Assembly: GCF_002001165.1 (NCBI RefSeq)
Contig: NZ_MUNQ01000019.1
Location: 1-64,000, forward strand
Direction: 5' to 3'
Length of the DNA: 64,000 bases
Source of the DNA: Rhodanobacter sp. C05
Lineage (GTDB): Bacteria; Pseudomonadota; Gammaproteobacteria; Xanthomonadales; Rhodanobacteraceae
Shown here piece after piece: positions 49,640-58,541 of this stretch. The number at the start of each line of letters is the position of its first letter. Position 1 is the first letter of the stretch. Made by a program: the position numbers and the translations under genes. Below the pieces are notes generated by a model. It was not told where the DNA came from and did no database searches. It worked only from the letters and a program-made list of their open reading frames with translations.

Positions 49640-51079
49640 TCAGGGAGTGACTCGTCCACGGAACTGGACCGTTTCACCGCTAGCGACCGGACGTACGCCG
49701 CTACCCAGCTGGTTATTGTACTCAAAGCAAGATTCGTCGAGAACAACGCTGCTGGCACCTCCATTCACACTCTTGCTCACGGCCAGAAAAACCGTATTTA
49801 TAGGCCGACCAGCAACCAGGCGCGCACTATGTTGCACCACATTTCCCGAAATGATTACCGACTCAATATGTCCTGCAGTATTGGCCATATCCTCTGTCGG
49901 GAAGCTGATGCAGGTACCCACAATGTCGGTGAAACTGTTTCCGGCGCACACCAGCCCATTTACACCGATTACGCCGATCACACCGAGTTGTGGGTGAATG
50001 CCGCTGAACATGTTGCCAGTGATGACCGCATTGAGAGCGCTGCTGCTGCGAGCGGAGGTGGACGTGCCTAGGCGGATCGCATCACCACCTTTCCCGGCTC
50101 CGGGCGGTAACCGTTCGAAGATGCACGCCATGATTCGCGTGCCATTGAGACCATTCACCGCTACATCTGTGCGGACAGAATTCAGGAAGTGGCAGTGACT
50201 GATCGTAAGATTGTCTTCGACATCACCGACATTCTTCGGTTTTGCCGAGGATGCGATACCCCAGTAACAGTTGTCGAACTGGCAACCAATCACCTCCCAG
50301 TCGTGCATGTTTTGCCCGACTTGATAGGCATTGTGGAATGTGATGCCCGCTGTGTTGGTGGAGTCGATGTTGCGGAACTTGCAGTCTCTGACGCTGACGT
50401 CGCGATAGATACTCCAGTTGTGATCAGGCTCGAAGTCGATGCCACCGACTGATGCCGACAGCTTGGAGTTGCCAATATTTTGAAATATGCAGCTGTCGAC
50501 GATCAGGCCGTCACAGTCGATAACCGACAAACCGTTGCGATTGTTCTTGACTGCACCGTCGAACAAGCAATCGCGCACCAGGATGCGCTGGTTGAATCGT
50601 TTGGTCGTGTTCAGTGTCCCGGAACCAACGTACATGCCATCACCACGGAAGCCATAGAACGTGACCTGCTCTACCTTCATGTCTGACGTGGCGTTAACAG
50701 CCAGTAGAAAAAAGAATGGCGAATAGCCCAATTCCGCCACACGCCCATTGAGTTTGAGCCCATGGATATGGATATTGCGCAGATTGTCTGCAGTGTTTTC
50801 GGTACCCCCATCACGTACATGGGTAGCCAGCAGAAATTGGCATGCGGTCGTCGCGTCATACACCCTCAGTTCGCTGGATGGACCCGCACCATAGAATTCG
50901 ATGCCGGATTTCAGGTTCAGCTGCTTGGTGAGATATACCCCAGGCGGTACATACACACGATCCCCCGTGTCGATTGCCTTCTGGATGCCGGCGGTGCAGT
51001 CGTAATTACTGGTACCAGCATGGATGGCGGCATGCTCAGCCACCGGCAAAAAATCGAGCACGCTCACTTGCTTCGTCAC
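49640..51079 (-). CDS. right-handed parallel beta-helix protein (pectate-lyase-3-like)
   Basis: A 479-residue protein beginning VSVLDFLP...AGIQKAIDTGDRVYVPPGVYL, the typical entry to a pectate_lyase_3/GH28-type beta-helix. Repeated short strands (NIHIHGLKLNG, VEQVTFYGFRGDG, ILVRDCLFDG, VSVRDCKFRN, LTISHCHFLNS) mark helical rungs. No signal peptide is apparent. Such proteins in polysaccharide operons are lyases, hydrolases, epimerases or scaffolds; catalytic residues cannot be assigned. Start is GTG at 51079 with GGAG 8 nt upstream. Last gene of the minus-strand operon, converging on the ElyC-like gene. Confidence 0.75.
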   Translation of the reverse strand: MTKQVSVLDFLPVAEHAAIHAGTSNYDCTAGIQKAIDTGDRVYVPPGVYLTKQLNLKSGIEFYGAGPSSELRVYDATTACQFLLATHVRDGGTENTADNLRNIHIHGLKLNGRVAELGYSPFFFLLAVNATSDMKVEQVTFYGFRGDGMYVGSGTLNTTKRFNQRILVRDCLFDGAVKNNRNGLSVIDCDGLIVDSCIFQNIGNSKLSASVGGIDFEPDHNWSIYRDVSVRDCKFRNIDSTNTAGITFHNAYQVGQNMHDWEVIGCQFDNCYWGIASSAKPKNVGDVEDNLTISHCHFLNSVRTDVAVNGLNGTRIMACIFERLPPGAGKGGDAIRLGTSTSARSSSALNAVITGNMFSGIHPQLGVIGVIGVNGLVCAGNSFTDIVGTCISFPTEDMANTAGHIESVIISGNVVQHSARLVAGRPINTVFLAVSKSVNGGASSVVLDESCFEYNNQLGSGVRPVASGETVQFRGRVTP

Positions 51080-51142
51080 GATGCTTACTCCGGTTCTGAT
51101 GCTGACCGATACACTGCCTGCAATCGCCGGCGTATTGGTGGT

Positions 51143-51745
51143 TCATTCTGCCGCATCGATAGTCATTGACAACCGCTGGCTATAAATCGTCGATGCTTCG
51201 TTCTGATGGACCTCGATCTCCGCAATCGGCAGTGCACCCATGCGCCGATAGAACCTGTGTGCCGGCGCCAATGCCGTGCCCACTATGATCTTGAACTCAT
51301 CGATACCTTGGCGGCTGAAAATTTCTGTCAGCTTTCGATAGAGTGTTTCGGCGTGCTGCTGGCCCCGATAGGCCGGATCCACCGCGATGCTCAACAGCTC
51401 GGCACGTGGCAGGTGCACCGACCGATCATTTCTGTGGCTATAACGCAGTATCTCAAGCATTCGTCTAACCCGGCGCAGCGAGAACAGCGAGGGCAGTAAC
51501 GCGAGCATCACCCGTGGAGCATGACGCAACATCCGGCGATAGATCGGCCTCATGCCGCTGCCACCGGCAACAAAACCGATCACACGATCATCACGCTCAA
51601 TAACCAGCAACACGCTTTCCTCGCCCTCGTCGATCGCCTGATACATCAGCGACACGAAGCGCACACCAAGCAGCGACAAGAAACCCTGATCAATGTTCGC
51701 GACATGCAGGGCCGCGACTTGACGATACAGTTCACGCTTGCTCAT
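51143..51745 (-). CDS. GNAT family N-acetyltransferase
   Basis: A 200-residue acetyl-CoA-dependent transferase. The GNAT core is visible: VLLVIERDDRVIGFVAGG (beta4), LLSIAVDPAYRGQQHAETLYRKL (motif A, acetyl-CoA loop RGQQHA) and APAHRFYRRMGA (motif B). Context suggests it acetylates the 4-amino group made by the adjacent dehydratase and aminotransferase. ATG 51745 is chosen; an in-frame GTG at 51760 is equally near the preceding stop. No strong ribosome site, 16 nt after the sugar transferase. Confidence 0.82.
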   Translation of the reverse strand: MSKRELYRQVAALHVANIDQGFLSLLGVRFVSLMYQAIDEGEESVLLVIERDDRVIGFVAGGSGMRPIYRRMLRHAPRVMLALLPSLFSLRRVRRMLEILRYSHRNDRSVHLPRAELLSIAVDPAYRGQQHAETLYRKLTEIFSRQGIDEFKIIVGTALAPAHRFYRRMGALPIAEIEVHQNEASTIYSQRLSMTIDAAE

Positions 51746-51761
51746 GGCATGCGTGTTCACA

Positions 51762-52433
51762 TCACGTACCAAGCACTTCAGCCAACCCAGCGGGTGGGCG
51801 AGGCAAGTTATCGAAGGCTTGCCAGACAATCGACGACCTCGGGGAGATCACGACCCAGGCGGTTATTACGATCAGCATGAAGTAGCTGCGCAGCCCCTGA
51901 TTGGCCACATACCACTCTTCAAGCACCCCCTTATACGGGGCAATCACTTCATCGTAATAGCGCTCTTGCTCGACATGACCATGCATCAGATTTTCCTCGT
52001 CGCGAAACACGATCGACCCGATGCCGGACAGGCCCGGCCGCACCTTGATGACCTGCTCCTGTACCGCCTCGGAAAATGCATCGAAGCAGCGCTGGGTCTG
52101 CGGGCGCGGCCCGATGATGCTCATGTCGCCCTTGAGGATATTGATCAGCTGCGGCAGCTCGTTGAGTTTCGTCTTGCGCAGGAACCTGCCTATGGGCAGT
52201 ACACGTGGATCGTCCTTCACGGTGACCGTACCGGTGGCGAGGTTCGGGCTGTTCTTCAGCATGGTTGCCAACTTGAGCAGCCCGAACAGTTTGCCACTAC
52301 GACCAACCCGTTGCTGCACGTAAAAGATCTCGCCTTCACCGCTAAGGCGCAGGATGATCAATACTGGGATCAACAGCGGCGAGAGCACCAGCAACGCAAG
52401 CAGGGATAAAGCTATGTCGAAGAAACGTTGCAT
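51762..52433 (-). CDS. initiating sugar transferase (small monotopic phosphoglycosyl transferase, PglC-like)
   Basis: A 223-residue bacterial sugar transferase that moves a phospho-sugar from UDP to undecaprenyl phosphate. A single N-terminal membrane segment (ALSLLALLVLSPLLIPVLII) is followed by the catalytic domain with FLRKTKLNELPQLINILKGD, MSIIGPRPQT and VRPGLSGIGSI. In Campylobacter PglC the catalytic dyad is Asp-Glu in the equivalent LDEL; here it reads Asn-Glu. ATG 52433 has AGGA upstream; GTG 52439 overlapping the previous stop is an alternative. Confidence 0.88.
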   Translation of the reverse strand: MQRFFDIALSLLALLVLSPLLIPVLIILRLSGEGEIFYVQQRVGRSGKLFGLLKLATMLKNSPNLATGTVTVKDDPRVLPIGRFLRKTKLNELPQLINILKGDMSIIGPRPQTQRCFDAFSEAVQEQVIKVRPGLSGIGSIVFRDEENLMHGHVEQERYYDEVIAPYKGVLEEWYVANQGLRSYFMLIVITAWVVISPRSSIVWQAFDNLPRPPAGLAEVLGT

Positions 52434-52435
52434 GC

Positions 52436-53623
52436 TCACATCCTGCTGTCGAGGTACTTGCCGGTTTCCTTGTGCGCGAAATCCGGAATCATGTGATTGA
52501 AGAGATCGACAATCTCACGCTTGTCCCAGCTTGCGCCTGAACGGATCGAGCTGATCGTGATGAGAAAGTGCTCCAGCCGTGCCTCGTCGTATACCGGTTC
52601 GTTCTTGATCACACCGATACTTTCAAAGCGTGCCATGTCCAGAGTTTCGGCATGGGTGAAGAATTCCTCGAAGTCCTTTTCGCCGGTAGTGTCGCTGGCG
52701 AAAAAATAGCAAGGCCACTTGCGTTGCGCGATGAGTTCGCCGGTACGCAAACGTGCCTCGTCCTCGCTGGCACATTCATAAGCCTCATAACCGAGGTTTT
52801 GCAGATAGCGTACCGCGATGTCGGAGAAACGGGTGAGGTGCAGATGCTCGCTGAGCTTGGGAAAGAAAATGTCGCGGTTGTCACCGAGCAGGCACGACAG
52901 AAGGCATAGCTCACCGGATTCCTGTGGCGTGACGAAGTAGCGACGCACATCGTTCGGCGCGGAGATCGGCTGACGTTTGGCAAAGCGCTGGTTGAAGCCG
53001 TGCAGCAAGGAGCCGTCAGAAAATGCCACGTTGGCGAAGCGCGCGGTGGAGATCGGCAATTGTGCGCTCGCGCGCATCAGGAACATTTCCATGATGCGCT
53101 TGCTCGCGCCCATCATGTTGACCGGGTTTGCTGCCTTGTCGGTGGACACGCAGAAATATTTCCTGGCTCCGTGTTCGTGCGCCTGCTTTATCGTGCGGAT
53201 CGTGTTGAGCACGTTTACCTCGATCAACCGCATCAGGGTGAACGGGTCCTTCTCGCTGCGCACATGCTTGAGTGCAGAGAGGTTGAGCACATAGTCGTAA
53301 CCACCCTCGCTGCGCATCAACGCATCGAACTCCCGGCCACCACAGTCGATCGCGAAAGTGCGGAAATCGCCGTCGATATAGCCAAGCGTGCTGCGAATGT
53401 CGCGTACCAGCTCGACCATGTTGTTCTCGCTGATATCCACCACGTGCAGCGCCCGCGGTTTTCGCTTGAAGATTTCGCGCGTTACCGCCTGTCCGATTGA
53501 GCCAGCGCCACCGATCACCAGGAAGCGCCCTGCAGCCACCTTTTCTGACAGCAACTTTTCCTCTCGCTGCACGTCCAGATCGAATAGCTGGCGCTCACGA
53601 CCGATCATCTCAAGCAGATTCAT
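52436..53623 (-). CDS. nucleotide-sugar 4,6-dehydratase (UDP-GlcNAc 4,6-dehydratase-like, short CapD/PglF form)
   Basis: A 395-residue short-chain dehydrogenase of the polysaccharide-biosynthesis CapD group, without the N-terminal membrane part of PglF/WbpM. The NAD motif GGAGSIG is at 38-44; LNLSALKHVRSEKDP and STDKAANPVNMMGASKR follow, the latter with Met in place of the usual catalytic Tyr (MGASK), as in retaining UDP-GlcNAc 4,6-dehydratases. A C-terminal extension (CYFFASDTTGEKDFEEFFT) is characteristic of this subgroup. Expected product is a UDP-4-keto-6-deoxy-HexNAc for the aminotransferase upstream; starts overlap (ATGA). Confidence 0.85.
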   Translation of the reverse strand: MNLLEMIGRERQLFDLDVQREEKLLSEKVAAGRFLVIGGAGSIGQAVTREIFKRKPRALHVVDISENNMVELVRDIRSTLGYIDGDFRTFAIDCGGREFDALMRSEGGYDYVLNLSALKHVRSEKDPFTLMRLIEVNVLNTIRTIKQAHEHGARKYFCVSTDKAANPVNMMGASKRIMEMFLMRASAQLPISTARFANVAFSDGSLLHGFNQRFAKRQPISAPNDVRRYFVTPQESGELCLLSCLLGDNRDIFFPKLSEHLHLTRFSDIAVRYLQNLGYEAYECASEDEARLRTGELIAQRKWPCYFFASDTTGEKDFEEFFTHAETLDMARFESIGVIKNEPVYDEARLEHFLITISSIRSGASWDKREIVDLFNHMIPDFAHKETGKYLDSRM

Positions 53624-54807
53624 GGATTCACCACCTTCAAAGCATGATCGGGGACACTGGATGGAATATTGACGACGCGATCCTCCAGCCAGCGCGAATT
53701 TTCCAGACCATCATGCTCGCAGTCACTGAACATGGGCAGCCGCGTCATCAGCCGCCAGATCGGCCGGACCATCACACCGCGGCTGTTGCTGTATTCGAGA
53801 AACGCCTCACGCTCGGCCAGCGAATCTAGCACGAGTGCATTGAGCCAGTAGTTGGAAATAGCACCAACAGGCGAGTGCACAAAGTGCATGCCCTGTCCTG
53901 CGAAGAATGCCGCGTAACGAGCGGCAACGGCCGCTTTGATTTCGAGAAATTCCGGCAACCGCTCCATCTGCGCGCAGCCGAGCGCAGCATTCAAGTTCGG
54001 CAGACGATAGTTGTAGCCAGTCTCGTCGTGCACGAACTCATACGGATGCGGCACCTTCGCGGTAGTGGTGATGTGCTTTGCGCGCTTTGCCAGTTCGCTA
54101 TCGTCCGTGAGGATCATGCCGCCAGCACCGGTAGTGATCACCTTGTTGCCATTGAAGCTCAGCGTTGCCAGCTTGCCGAAAGTGCCGGTATGACGGCCAT
54201 CGCGGTAGCTTCCAAGCGACTCGGCAGCGTCTTCGATCACAGGGATGCCGTATTCGTCGCATAGCGCAACGATCTCCTGGATCCGGCACGGATGGCCAAA
54301 CGTATGCATCGGCACGCAGGCGGCGATCCGACGACCAGTCGCCATGTTGAATGCATTGCCATCGCGACGAACGACCTTCGTGGCCAGAAACGCTCCTAGA
54401 GCATCCGGACTCAGGCCCATCGTCTCTCGATCCACATCGACGAACACGGGATGCGCACCGCAGTACGCAATCGCGTTGCAGGTCGCGATGAAGGTCAATG
54501 CCTGGGTAATGACCTCACTATCGCGATCCACCCCGGTCAGTTGCATTGCCACATGCAATGCCGCGGTGCCATTGACAGTGGCAATGGCATGCTTTGCGCC
54601 GGTGAATGTGGCAAGTTGCTGCTCGAATTCCACCACCTTCTTGCCGACTGAGGATACGAAGTTCGATTCGATGCAATCTAAAAGGTACCGCTTCTCGTTA
54701 CCTTCGAACACTGGCCGATGCAGCGGAATCGGCCCATCGCCATAAATGCTCCGCACGACGCCAAGCACCGCGTCAAAACGGGCGTCTGTTTCCTGTATTG
54801 CCTGCAT
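53620..54807 (-). CDS. LegC/PglE-type sugar aminotransferase (DegT/DnrJ/EryC1)
   Basis: A 395-residue PLP-dependent aminotransferase that turns a 4-keto sugar nucleotide into a 4-amino sugar. GTAALHVAMQLTGV, VPMHTFGHPCRIQEI, EDAAESLGSYRDGRHTGTFG and SFNGNKVITTGAGGM (Lys of GNK binds PLP) match the LegC group. Start is ATG 54807 with GAGGA 8 nt upstream. Together with the dehydratase it should make UDP-4-amino-4,6-dideoxy-GlcNAc or an isomer, the precursor of bacillosamine- or legionaminate-type sugars. Confidence 0.87.
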   Translation of the reverse strand: MQAIQETDARFDAVLGVVRSIYGDGPIPLHRPVFEGNEKRYLLDCIESNFVSSVGKKVVEFEQQLATFTGAKHAIATVNGTAALHVAMQLTGVDRDSEVITQALTFIATCNAIAYCGAHPVFVDVDRETMGLSPDALGAFLATKVVRRDGNAFNMATGRRIAACVPMHTFGHPCRIQEIVALCDEYGIPVIEDAAESLGSYRDGRHTGTFGKLATLSFNGNKVITTGAGGMILTDDSELAKRAKHITTTAKVPHPYEFVHDETGYNYRLPNLNAALGCAQMERLPEFLEIKAAVAARYAAFFAGQGMHFVHSPVGAISNYWLNALVLDSLAEREAFLEYSNSRGVMVRPIWRLMTRLPMFSDCEHDGLENSRWLEDRVVNIPSSVPDHALKVVNP

Positions 54808-54830
54808 ATTTTTTCCTCGCAACTGGCTGC

Positions 54831-55961
54831 TCAAGCGATACCCATCTGCACGAGCATTGATTGATTGACCTTGTGCACGTCATATTTGTATTCGGCAATT
54901 TCACGCGAGCGCCGACCCATGCGCTCTATCAACGCAGGTTCGTCGATGAGGCGGCGCATCGTTGCCACCAGCGCATCTACCGATTTCACCGGCACCAGAA
55001 AACCGTTGTCGCCATCGGTCACTGTCTCGCGACAACCTGGAGCATCCGTGGTAATCACCGCGCGGCCCATCGCCATCGCTTCCAGAACGGTGCGCGGTGT
55101 GCCCTCGCGGTACGAGGGCAGTACATACACACTGCATGCAGCAATGGCTGGCCGTACGTCACTCAGGCGCCCAGCGAACTCGAGCGTGCCTTCAGCTATC
55201 CATTGGGCAAGTTCCTGCTGCGTAATCGCGTCCGGGTTCTCATCGATCCATCCGACCAGTGTAAAACGCACCTGCGGATGCATTGCGTGGATGCGTCGCG
55301 CAGCCTCGACGTATTCGCGCACACCCTTGTCGCCGAGCAGGCGTCCGATGAGCAGAAAGCTCGGCGATGTAGGCAGCGGCGTCACGTTGTACGCTGCCAC
55401 GTCGACGCCGGAGCCATTGACCACGAACGATGGCGTTGTCGATGGCAAGATACCGAGTTTTCGAAATAGAGCTTCGTCGTCCGGATTCTGAAACAACACC
55501 TTGTGCACACCTCCCAATGCCAGCCTGTACAGGCGCTGCGCCAGGGAACGCAACAGACCACGCCGGCTCCTGTCGCTTGAGTCATTGCCAGTGAATGCAT
55601 AACCCAGCCCGGTGATCAGCGCGTAACGTCGCGGCACGCGAGCCAACCGTGCCGCAAGCGAGCCATAGATTACCGGCTTGATCGTGTAGGCCAGAGCGAT
55701 GTCGGGGCCTATCGTGCGCATCAACCTCTTCAGATGGAATAGCGTACGCAAGTCTGCCAATGGATTCATGCCGGTGCGCTGCAATGGGATGTCGTGCACC
55801 ATGACGCCTCGTGCCTGCAACTGCGTACGCATCATCGAACCTTGCGCCAGATCCGGGGCTGCCACATGCACGACGAGGCCGCGCGCCTGCAGTGCATCGA
55901 TCAGTGGTCCGCGAAAATGCAGGACCGAGTCGGCGAAGCTGGCGATTAAAAGAAAGGTCAT
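54831..55961 (-). CDS. glycosyltransferase family 4 (PglA-like)
   Basis: A 376-residue GT-B glycosyltransferase. YTIKPVIYGSLAARLA in the N-terminal domain recalls PglA, the enzyme that adds HexNAc to undecaprenyl-linked bacillosamine; LLIGRLLGDKGVREYVEAA and YREGTPRTVLEAMAMGRAVI (E-x7-E) mark the nucleotide-sugar domain. Position right after the amino-sugar module supports it adding the second sugar. Donor and linkage are inference. Confidence 0.85.
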   Translation of the reverse strand: MTFLLIASFADSVLHFRGPLIDALQARGLVVHVAAPDLAQGSMMRTQLQARGVMVHDIPLQRTGMNPLADLRTLFHLKRLMRTIGPDIALAYTIKPVIYGSLAARLARVPRRYALITGLGYAFTGNDSSDRSRRGLLRSLAQRLYRLALGGVHKVLFQNPDDEALFRKLGILPSTTPSFVVNGSGVDVAAYNVTPLPTSPSFLLIGRLLGDKGVREYVEAARRIHAMHPQVRFTLVGWIDENPDAITQQELAQWIAEGTLEFAGRLSDVRPAIAACSVYVLPSYREGTPRTVLEAMAMGRAVITTDAPGCRETVTDGDNGFLVPVKSVDALVATMRRLIDEPALIERMGRRSREIAEYKYDVHKVNQSMLVQMGIA

Positions 55962-56025
55962 TCAAGCGAGCTCTGGAAACCATTGCGTTATGCGCCCATC
56001 TCCCATGGCGCCTGGTCCAATTCTG

Positions 56026-57144
56026 TCATGCCATAGCGGCACCATCGCGTCGCGATACTCCACCGATACCCACACTGCGCAGCACTTCTGCCAGTCGTGG
56101 AGCCTGTACCTCAAGGCAATATTCGTGCTCGACCCGCTCACGTCCGGAGCGACCCATGCGCCGGCGCAAGGAGACATCCAGTACCAGTCGAGCCAGGCTC
56201 TCTTGCCAGGCAATAGTGTCCGCAGCCAGAAAACCGCTGGTGCCGTGCTGCACGATGTCCGTATTGACTCCCACTGGCGATGCCACGACAGGTAATCCGC
56301 AGGCCATGTATTGGATCAGCTTGTAGCCGCACTTGCCTCGCTCCCACGGACCATCAATCAGCGGCATGACACCGATATCCATGCGGGCGATGCTGGCCGC
56401 CTCACTTGCTTCACTCCAGGGCACAATCTCGATGGGTATTCCCGCCAGCTGCTCGCCCATCTGCGCACTGGCACCGACCAGCAGCAATCGCGCATCATGC
56501 TTTGCGCATACCTGCCGCAGTGCATCGCGGATATCAAGCAGGTACTTCTGCGTGCTCGGTGAACCAATCCAGCCGATCACAGGCTGCGCCCGCTCCCCAT
56601 GTGTCACTACCGCATAACGTCGGTGATCTACCACCGTGGGGATGATCTCGACCCGTTTCGCGCCCGCTTGGGTAGCGCGTGCAGCGAGATAACCGTTACC
56701 GGCGATCACGCAGGCTGCGTGCTGCATGACTTTGTCGATCTTGCGACCGAGTGCGTACCTGACCAGCGGATTTCGTGCCATATCGTAGTTGTGGAATAGC
56801 GCATCGTCGTAGTCAGCCACGTATGGCGTAGCCGTTCGACGAAGCATTGATTCGAACCAATATGGCAATTTCGGGAAAAGCTCACCCTCAAGCCACACCA
56901 CATCGTACTCATCCTTGCGGGAAAGTTGCACGATGCGCTGCCAATAGCTCCTCCAGACCTGTTTGCCAAGCGCAAGCAGGTTGCCGCCGTAGCGAGCTTT
57001 CAGATAGGCATCCGAAAAACGCTCGCGCACTTGCACTTCGATACCTTGCTGCTCAAGTACCGGCACGTACTGCAGGCTGCGCAGGCGTGAACTCGCGCCC
57101 ATACGCGAATACTTCGAGTACAGGGTTACCTTGAGCTGCTTCAT
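56026..57144 (-). CDS. glycosyltransferase family 4 protein
   Basis: A 372-residue GT-B glycosyltransferase. VIGWIGSPSTQKYLLD and MPLIDGPWERGKCGYKLIQY with ACGLPVVASPVG form the C-terminal donor-binding half. The start ATG 57144 overlaps the polymerase stop (ATGA). The frame stays open far upstream as a shadow of the polymerase gene. Sugar specificity unknown. Confidence 0.83.
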   Translation of the reverse strand: MKQLKVTLYSKYSRMGASSRLRSLQYVPVLEQQGIEVQVRERFSDAYLKARYGGNLLALGKQVWRSYWQRIVQLSRKDEYDVVWLEGELFPKLPYWFESMLRRTATPYVADYDDALFHNYDMARNPLVRYALGRKIDKVMQHAACVIAGNGYLAARATQAGAKRVEIIPTVVDHRRYAVVTHGERAQPVIGWIGSPSTQKYLLDIRDALRQVCAKHDARLLLVGASAQMGEQLAGIPIEIVPWSEASEAASIARMDIGVMPLIDGPWERGKCGYKLIQYMACGLPVVASPVGVNTDIVQHGTSGFLAADTIAWQESLARLVLDVSLRRRMGRSGRERVEHEYCLEVQAPRLAEVLRSVGIGGVSRRDGAAMA

Positions 57145-58469
57145 TTCGGAGCCGACATCCGTGCGGCCGAATGTTCCACAAAGAAACCCACCACAGGGAG
57201 TACGTACATCCACTGAAATGCGAAAGCTTCGATATATGGATTCGTGCTGGACGCAATGAATGCGCAGATGAAGCCACAGAACATAAACTTCATGCCTGGC
57301 GTGAGACGACGCTGTAGCGCGATCTTCAGCACCTTGGCGATATACACGAAAAACAACGCGGCATATACGAGGGCACCAAGGATGCCAACTCGTAGCACAG
57401 TCGCCAACCATACCAGTTCGTAGCGCCACGGATAATCCGAGCTACGAATGAAAGACACGCCGATGCCGTGTCCGACGCCCATCCCACCGCTATTCAGGAT
57501 ACCTTCGTAAAGAGCATGCGCCTGCCCTACACGTTCGTCGCCACCACCAGACGCAACCTTATTCGCGACGCCACCAAGAATAAGCGACAGATTGATCTTG
57601 GTGAACTGACTGAGCGCCAGCATGACCAGGATGACTGCAAAAGCCACCGGCAAGCCGTATTTCATGACCTGTGTAATCACCGATCGACGCCCCTGACTGC
57701 CGATTGTGCGCGGCGTGAGTACCATGCCCAACAGCAATCCAAGCGGCACTGACAAGATGAGCGCCGCACGCCCCGACGTGATCGCACATACAAGCAACGA
57801 TGCCAGCAGAACCAGCCGCAGCAACCTGTTGCGGATCAGTTCTGGCGAACTGAAAAATCCACCGCATAGGAAGATCAACGATCCATAGACATGCATTACT
57901 GCACCGGCATAGCCGTCTTTCGTATTTACATTCGCCGATTCTGTAAAGAACGAAACCGCATCTGCTCCACGGGTGTTATACAGATAGAAGTACATCGCCA
58001 CGCTGCAACAACACAAGATGGCCAGCCAGACAAGCCATTCGACCAGCCGATCCTCACCCAGCTGATTGAATAGCCGCGCAGCAATGACGATCCACAGAAA
58101 TGGCGAGACAAGGTAAATCGCCGGAATCTGTACCGCGGCCATCAACGGCGCTGCGCTCAAGAAGCCCACGGCCATGAAGAGAACCGTCACCGTCGCCGAA
58201 CACGTATAGAAAATGAAGACCGTCTTTAGCCCGCGCACCATCCTGAAGCCGGGCAGGCACAGTAGAAAGCAGATTGCCAGCATGACGGCAGTGGGTATCT
58301 GCAGCGAATTCGGAATGACCACCGACAGGAACAGCAATAGCATGGCGGCGCCAACGAACATGCTGCCTTGAGTCAACACGCGTTGCCACGGGCTACTCGA
58401 CCGCGGCACGTGCCCTTGCCGTGACATGACACGTCCGGCGGGCGCCGGCAAACCCACGTCAGTGGTCAT
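57141..58469 (-). CDS. O-antigen ligase/polymerase (Wzy-like) membrane protein
   Basis: A 442-residue multi-pass membrane protein with ten or more helices and a large periplasmic loop near residues 270-370 containing GVGHGIGVSFIRSSDYPWRYELVW, the region expected in Wzy/WaaL-type enzymes. It probably joins repeat units into the polysaccharide. ATG 58469 is chosen for GGGGAG 5-6 nt upstream; ATGs at 58529 and 58484 would add a basic leader. Symbol withheld because Wzy proteins are poorly conserved. Confidence 0.75.
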   Translation of the reverse strand: MTTDVGLPAPAGRVMSRQGHVPRSSSPWQRVLTQGSMFVGAAMLLLFLSVVIPNSLQIPTAVMLAICFLLCLPGFRMVRGLKTVFIFYTCSATVTVLFMAVGFLSAAPLMAAVQIPAIYLVSPFLWIVIAARLFNQLGEDRLVEWLVWLAILCCCSVAMYFYLYNTRGADAVSFFTESANVNTKDGYAGAVMHVYGSLIFLCGGFFSSPELIRNRLLRLVLLASLLVCAITSGRAALILSVPLGLLLGMVLTPRTIGSQGRRSVITQVMKYGLPVAFAVILVMLALSQFTKINLSLILGGVANKVASGGGDERVGQAHALYEGILNSGGMGVGHGIGVSFIRSSDYPWRYELVWLATVLRVGILGALVYAALFFVYIAKVLKIALQRRLTPGMKFMFCGFICAFIASSTNPYIEAFAFQWMYVLPVVGFFVEHSAARMSAPK

Positions 58470-58541
58470 ATCGCTCCCCCGCATCGTCTCGCCCGACGGA
58501 AATCGTCGAGCGTTGTGTCCGACATACAAGCTCGCGACGCA

